Source: Bacteroidales bacterium
Lineage (GTDB): Bacteria; Bacteroidota; Bacteroidia; Bacteroidales; UBA4181
Direction of reading: 5' to 3'
DNA length: 7,913 nucleotides
Assembly: GCA_031287245.1 (NCBI GenBank)
Contig: JAITTD010000224.1
Location: forward strand, 1 to 7,913
The position numbers and the translations under genes are program-made. Below the pieces are notes generated by a model, which saw nothing but the letters and a program-made list of their open reading frames with translations, was not told the DNA's origin and did not search any database. The stretch's first letter is position 1. Every line of letters begins with the position of its first letter. This document shows, in pieces, positions 5,289 through 7,913 of the stretch.

Positions 5289-6851
5289 TTAATTCCCTGA
5301 AGGGCTTAAAACTATTATTGGCGCCATCATTTCTTCAAGCGAAATACCGCCATGCTGGAAGGTATTTTTGTAGAAATTCACATAGTAATTGTAGTTTTTG
5401 GGATACACCATATAATCATATCCCGTAGCGAAGATATAACTGGTACTCATCGCGAGTTTGGGAAGATGAATACTTGCCGGATCGCGCACCTCAAAGATAT
5501 TTTTCGAGTCGTAATTCAACTGTCTGCCCTGTTTGTAGCGCAGGTTGGTTGAACTTTCCCTGTCGCCCAGCACTCTGACGGGGTTTGCCACACTGAGTGA
5601 GCCGTGGTCGGTGGTGATGACAATTTTTATCTTTTTTTCAGCCAGTTGTCGGATAAGGTCCAGCAGCGAAGAATGTTCGAGCCACGAGCGGGTGATAGAG
5701 CGGTAGCCCGATTCGGAAGCCGACAGATCGCGCAGTACATCCACATTGGTACGCGCATGGGACATAGCATCAATGAAATTATACACGAAAACCGACAAAT
5801 CGCAGTTGAGGTGGTCGTGCAGGTTTTCAGCCACCTTCTTACCCTGCCTTTCGTTGGCTATTTTCTCGTAGGACATACTGTGCGACAACCCCAGCCGCTG
5901 CAACTGCTTGCGCAGCAACTGCTGCTCGTGCAGGTTGTGACTGTCTTCTTCCACATCTTCGTCCAGCCAGAGGTCGGGATGAATCTGGGAAATGCCCAGC
6001 GGCATCAGTCCTGAAAACAGGGCGTTGCGGGCATATTGCGTGACGGTGGGAAGGATGGCACAGTAAAGCGACTCCTTGTCGGGTTTGTAAAACTGTCCAA
6101 TGACAGGCGCAATGGCGTACCACTGGTCAAGCCGCAGATTGTCTATCAATATGAGCGCCACTTTGTCCTTTTTGAGCATCGGAAACACCTCTTGCCGCAA
6201 CACATTGGGCGACATCAGCGGCTTGCGGTCGGCTTGTTTGCCAAACCAGTCGCTGTAATTGTTGCGGATGAAACGTGCAAAGTTGTTGTTGGCGTCTATC
6301 TTCTGCGTTTGCAAAATTTCGTGCATTCCCTTGTCGTCCAGATGTTCCAATTCCATTTCCCAATAGACCAGTTGCTGATAAATGCTCATCCAGTCCTCAA
6401 AAGTGCCCGCCATATTGATGTTCCAGCCCAACTGACCGAATTTTGACTGATACTGTGAAGTGGTTTGCGCGGTCACCAAACGCGACGAATCGGTGATTTT
6501 TTTGATGGTGAGCAGAATCTGGTTCGGATTCACCGGTTTAATCAGATAATCGGTGATTTTCGAGCCTATCGCCTGATCCATAATGTTTTCCTCTTCGTTT
6601 TTGGTAATCATCACCACAGGCGTCATAGAATTGACGGTTTTCAACTCCGACAAGGTCTCCAAACCGCTCAATCCCGACATATTTTCGTCGAGGAAAATTA
6701 AATCAATGCTCTCCCGTTTCAACCGATCCACCCCGTCGAAGCCGTTGGTGGCGGTAATGACGTTGTAACCCTTGCTTTGCAGAAACAAAATATGCGGTTT
6801 CAGCAAATCAATTTCATCGTCTATCCAAAGTATGGTAATGCGCTTATCCAT
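5289..6851 (-). CDS. porX: PorX: response regulator with PglZ domain, type IX secretion regulator
   Basis: The 520-residue protein has a CheY-like receiver (about 5-120), a helical middle and a C-terminal PglZ domain of the alkaline-phosphatase fold. This is the architecture of PorX, the cytoplasmic partner of the kinase PorY, which with SigP controls type IX secretion genes in Porphyromonas and relatives. Receiver residues are complete: D11/D12, phospho-acceptor D55 (LIFLDENMSG), T83 and K105 (LIKPV). PglZ residues fit the superfamily metal site: D237 (LILIDNLR), nucleophile-like T271 (LPTVTQYARN), D361 and H365 (FIDAMSHAR), D415-H416 (ITTDHGS) and H500 (FQHGG). There is no classical helix-turn-helix output domain. 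It is first in a minus-strand cluster with uxaC, mpl and mtaB; a -7-like box lies about 50 nt upstream of the ATG. A generic PglZ response regulator is the alternative, but length and order fit PorX closely. Confidence 0.92.
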   Translation of the reverse strand: MDKRITILWIDDEIDLLKPHILFLQSKGYNVITATNGFDGVDRLKRESIDLIFLDENMSGLSGLETLSELKTVNSMTPVVMITKNEEENIMDQAIGSKITDYLIKPVNPNQILLTIKKITDSSRLVTAQTTSQYQSKFGQLGWNINMAGTFEDWMSIYQQLVYWEMELEHLDDKGMHEILQTQKIDANNNFARFIRNNYSDWFGKQADRKPLMSPNVLRQEVFPMLKKDKVALILIDNLRLDQWYAIAPVIGQFYKPDKESLYCAILPTVTQYARNALFSGLMPLGISQIHPDLWLDEDVEEDSHNLHEQQLLRKQLQRLGLSHSMSYEKIANERQGKKVAENLHDHLNCDLSVFVYNFIDAMSHARTNVDVLRDLSASESGYRSITRSWLEHSSLLDLIRQLAEKKIKIVITTDHGSLSVANPVRVLGDRESSTNLRYKQGRQLNYDSKNIFEVRDPASIHLPKLAMSTSYIFATGYDYMVYPKNYNYYVNFYKNTFQHGGISLEEMMAPIIVLSPSGN

Positions 6852-6900
6852 TTATTATTTAATGAGGTAAAAAAATCTTTATTGACGTTATTTCTGACCA

Positions 6901-6908
6901 CAAAAATA
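6901..6908 (-). promoter_or_regulatory. candidate -7 element of the porX promoter
   Basis: The minus strand reads TATTTTTG, matching the Bacteroidota -7 consensus TAnnTTTG, about 50 nt upstream of the porX ATG. A clear TTTG -33 element is not visible 19-21 bp further upstream. The rest of the 255-bp divergent gap (6852-7106) shows no gene. Confidence 0.4.
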
Positions 6909-7049
6909 GTCAAAAAAATCGGAATAAAAAATTGGTGCGCATTTCTTCCCTGTTATTTGGGTTTGGAAATCCTGATCATTCTGATTCCGACTTGCGCCGT
7001 GCCGGTCATGATTGTTGCTGGAGAGACCATTTGAAATTTATTCTTGTCA

Positions 7050-7080
7050 TCTGTTTATTTATAAATTTATTGTACCTTTG
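7050..7080 (+). promoter_or_regulatory. promoter of the DUF433/DUF5615 pair
   Basis: TACCTTTG at 7073-7080 is a perfect match to the Bacteroidota -7 consensus TAnnTTTG. TCTG at 7050-7053 is a one-mismatch -33 element, separated by 19 bp, the usual spacing. The start codon is 26 nt beyond the -7 element, giving a short leader. Confidence 0.65.
7057..7066. promoter_or_regulatory. palindrome ATTTATAAAT within the promoter spacer, candidate operator
   Basis: A perfect 10-bp palindrome lies between the -33 and -7 elements. AAATTTATT also occurs twice nearby (7034-7042 and 7063-7071). Type II antitoxins commonly repress their own promoter, so a site here would fit. The A/T-rich setting makes chance plausible. 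Confidence 0.3.
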
Positions 7081-7106
7081 CCACTATAATTTAAAAGATT
7101 CGCATT

Positions 7107-7328
7107 ATGAGTGTTTACAGTGATATTATCAAAATCAATCCGACGAAACGCTTCGGCAAACCTTGCGTGAGGGATACCCGCATCACGGTTTACGACGTGT
7201 TGGGTTGGCTGTCGGCAGGTATGTCGTACGAAGAAATTATTGCCGATTTTCCCGAACTGACTAAGGAAGATATTCTTGCCTGCCTCGCTTTTTCCGCCCA
7301 ACGGGAACGGACTTTACAATTTGCCTGA
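7107..7328 (+). CDS. DUF433 family protein, predicted antitoxin
   Basis: This 73-residue protein matches the DUF433 family (COG2442), small helix-turn-helix-like proteins predicted to be antitoxins of PIN-type toxins. Seen: RFGKPCVRDTRITVYDVLGWLSAGMSYEEI in two blocks (15-30 and 31-44), then DFPELTKEDILACLAFSAQRER (47-68), following the family pattern GKPxIxGTRI, G-S-x-EEI, and a P-x-L-T-x-x-D-I segment before the last helix. The usual Gly of GTRI is Asp here, a variant also tolerated in the family. The gene starts 26 nt after a good promoter and is followed after 4 nt by the PIN-like gene. It is expected to bind that toxin and possibly the palindrome in its own promoter; neither is shown by sequence alone. 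Confidence 0.85.
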   Translation: MSVYSDIIKINPTKRFGKPCVRDTRITVYDVLGWLSAGMSYEEIIADFPELTKEDILACLAFSAQRERTLQFA

Positions 7329-7332
7329 ACAA

Positions 7333-7668
7333 ATGAAATTGCTTTTCGACCAGAATATTTCGTTTCGAATCCTGCGTTTGTTGCCGGAAATTTTTGCCGA
7401 TTGCCGACATGTCAAATCCGCAGGGCTGAATGATCGCGATGATGCGGAAATATGGAGGTTTGCCCAAAGAAACGGGTTTACTATCGTAACTTTCGATGCC
7501 GATTTTTTCGACATGTCGCTCGTTTGGAACGTTCCACCCAAAATCGTCTGGCTTCGTACCGGCAATCTCACTACTGCCGAAATTGCCGAGTGTATCATAT
7601 TGAACTCTTCCAACATCGTTTCTTTTATTGATAACCCTGAACAAAACTGTCTAGAAATTTATTTTTGA
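7333..7668 (+). CDS. DUF5615 PIN-like protein, predicted toxin nuclease
   Basis: The 111-residue protein has the pattern of DUF5615/COG4634 (Mut7-C/PIN-like), regarded as the toxin partner of DUF433 proteins. PIN-type toxins are metal-dependent RNases. Seen: KLLFDQNIS with D6 and N8, LNDRDDAEIWRFA (32-44) with D36, D37 and E39, and FTIVTFDADFFD (49-60) with D55 and D57. These are the acidic residues expected at a PIN-like active site. An in-frame ATG at 7276 lies inside the antitoxin gene. The ATG at 7333 is preferred because the family begins at MKLLFDQNIS and it leaves a 4-nt gap. The last 10 nt overlap the end of the convergent gene on the other strand. Full length, no truncation seen. The RNA target cannot be told from sequence. 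Confidence 0.85.
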   Translation: MKLLFDQNISFRILRLLPEIFADCRHVKSAGLNDRDDAEIWRFAQRNGFTIVTFDADFFDMSLVWNVPPKIVWLRTGNLTTAEIAECIILNSSNIVSFIDNPEQNCLEIYF

Positions 7669-7913
7669 TTATTTAATTCCTGTTTGAGCATTTCGTAGAT
7701 TTCCTGCCAAGGTTGGAGGTAGAGTTTATTGCTACTGTCGGAAAGTTGTGCAAAAACGGAAGAATCATAGACATAAGCCATTGCATCAATTTTTGAGAGA
7801 TTGTATTTTTGCATCAGGGCTACGGTCAGGTCGGCAACCAATGCTTCAACTTTATAGCGGACAGGCTCATTGTAATCAAGCAAGGCATCCAGTGCCTGTT
7901 CGGAACAAAAGGC
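7659..7913 (-). CDS. small unrecognised protein, N-terminus beyond the window
   Basis: The frame is open from the right edge of the window to a TAA at 7659-7661, giving at least 84 residues. The only candidate start inside the window is a TTG at 7881-7883. The codons before it (reading AFCSEQALDA) continue in frame to the edge, so the gene probably begins outside. The product is soluble and helix-rich, with VADLTVALMQKYNLSKIDAM, then AYVYDSSVFAQLSD, LYLQPWQEIYEMLKQEL and a polar end. It reminds me of short conserved hypothetical proteins of Bacteroidota found with small toxin-like genes, but I cannot assign a family. It converges on, and overlaps by 10 nt, the DUF5615 gene. Coding is supported by the compact, well-composed protein and by A/T-rich sequence just past the stop. 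Confidence 0.65.
   Translation of the reverse strand, partial: AFCSEQALDALLDYNEPVRYKVEALVADLTVALMQKYNLSKIDAMAYVYDSSVFAQLSDSSNKLYLQPWQEIYEMLKQELNNQK

Noticed and set aside
6940..7030. tRNA or small RNA in the higher-GC part of the porX/DUF433 gap
   Set aside because: No cloverleaf, anticodon arm or CCA-type end could be drawn; only a weak imperfect inverted repeat is present.
6932..7123. 63-codon plus-strand frame before the antitoxin
   Set aside because: It runs across the promoter and into the antitoxin start in another frame, and its residues show no recognisable domain.
7059..7301. 80-codon minus-strand frame
   Set aside because: It is antisense to the DUF433 gene and covers its promoter; no supporting features.
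7276..7332. Upstream ATG (7276) for the DUF5615 gene
   Set aside because: It lies inside the antitoxin gene and adds 19 residues before the conserved MKLLFDQNIS start.
7261..7644. 127-codon minus-strand frame
   Set aside because: It is antisense to the DUF5615 gene, whose acidic motif pattern is clear on the plus strand.

Overview
The window looks like chromosome from a member of the Bacteroidota, probably Bacteroidales-like. Three things support this: a PorX-type regulator of the type IX secretion system (a phylum-restricted system), a long-form HU-related protein typical of this phylum, and a near-canonical Bacteroidota promoter (-7 motif TAnnTTTG) in front of the right-hand gene pair. Shine-Dalgarno sequences are not evident. 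I cannot name a species.

Layout. Positions 1-156 hold two kinds of short tandem repeat running up to the stop codon of a minus-strand HU-like gene (157-525). Positions 526-1183 carry no gene but are dense in structure: a nine-copy 22-bp array upstream of the HU start, a GC-alternating patch, a (TG)13 tract, an all-A/T perfect inverted repeat, a 14-bp duplication, and a second 8-bp repeat array. That second array continues into the end of mtaB and supplies its last residues and its stop codon.

Positions 1184-6851 form a tight minus-strand cluster, probably one operon, transcribed porX > uxaC > mpl > mtaB. The gaps are 15 nt, 1 nt and 0 nt. It joins a secretion regulator (PorX), hexuronate catabolism (UxaC, glucuronate isomerase), peptidoglycan recycling (Mpl) and a tRNA-modifying radical SAM enzyme (MtaB). 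All four genes look intact with their key residues. No single pathway joins them.

Positions 6852-7106 are a divergent promoter region. On the plus strand follow a DUF433 antitoxin-like gene and a DUF5615 PIN-like toxin gene 4 nt apart, predicted to be a VapBC-like type II toxin-antitoxin pair. A small unrecognised minus-strand gene converges on it, overlaps its end by 10 nt, and runs off the right edge.

Most coding content is recognisable. The less ordinary material is the repeats: the same composite repeat type occurs in the same orientation at the 3' ends of two neighbouring genes, and a strictly phased 22-bp array sits in front of a nucleoid-protein gene. I did not find convincing evidence of a wholly new multi-gene system.
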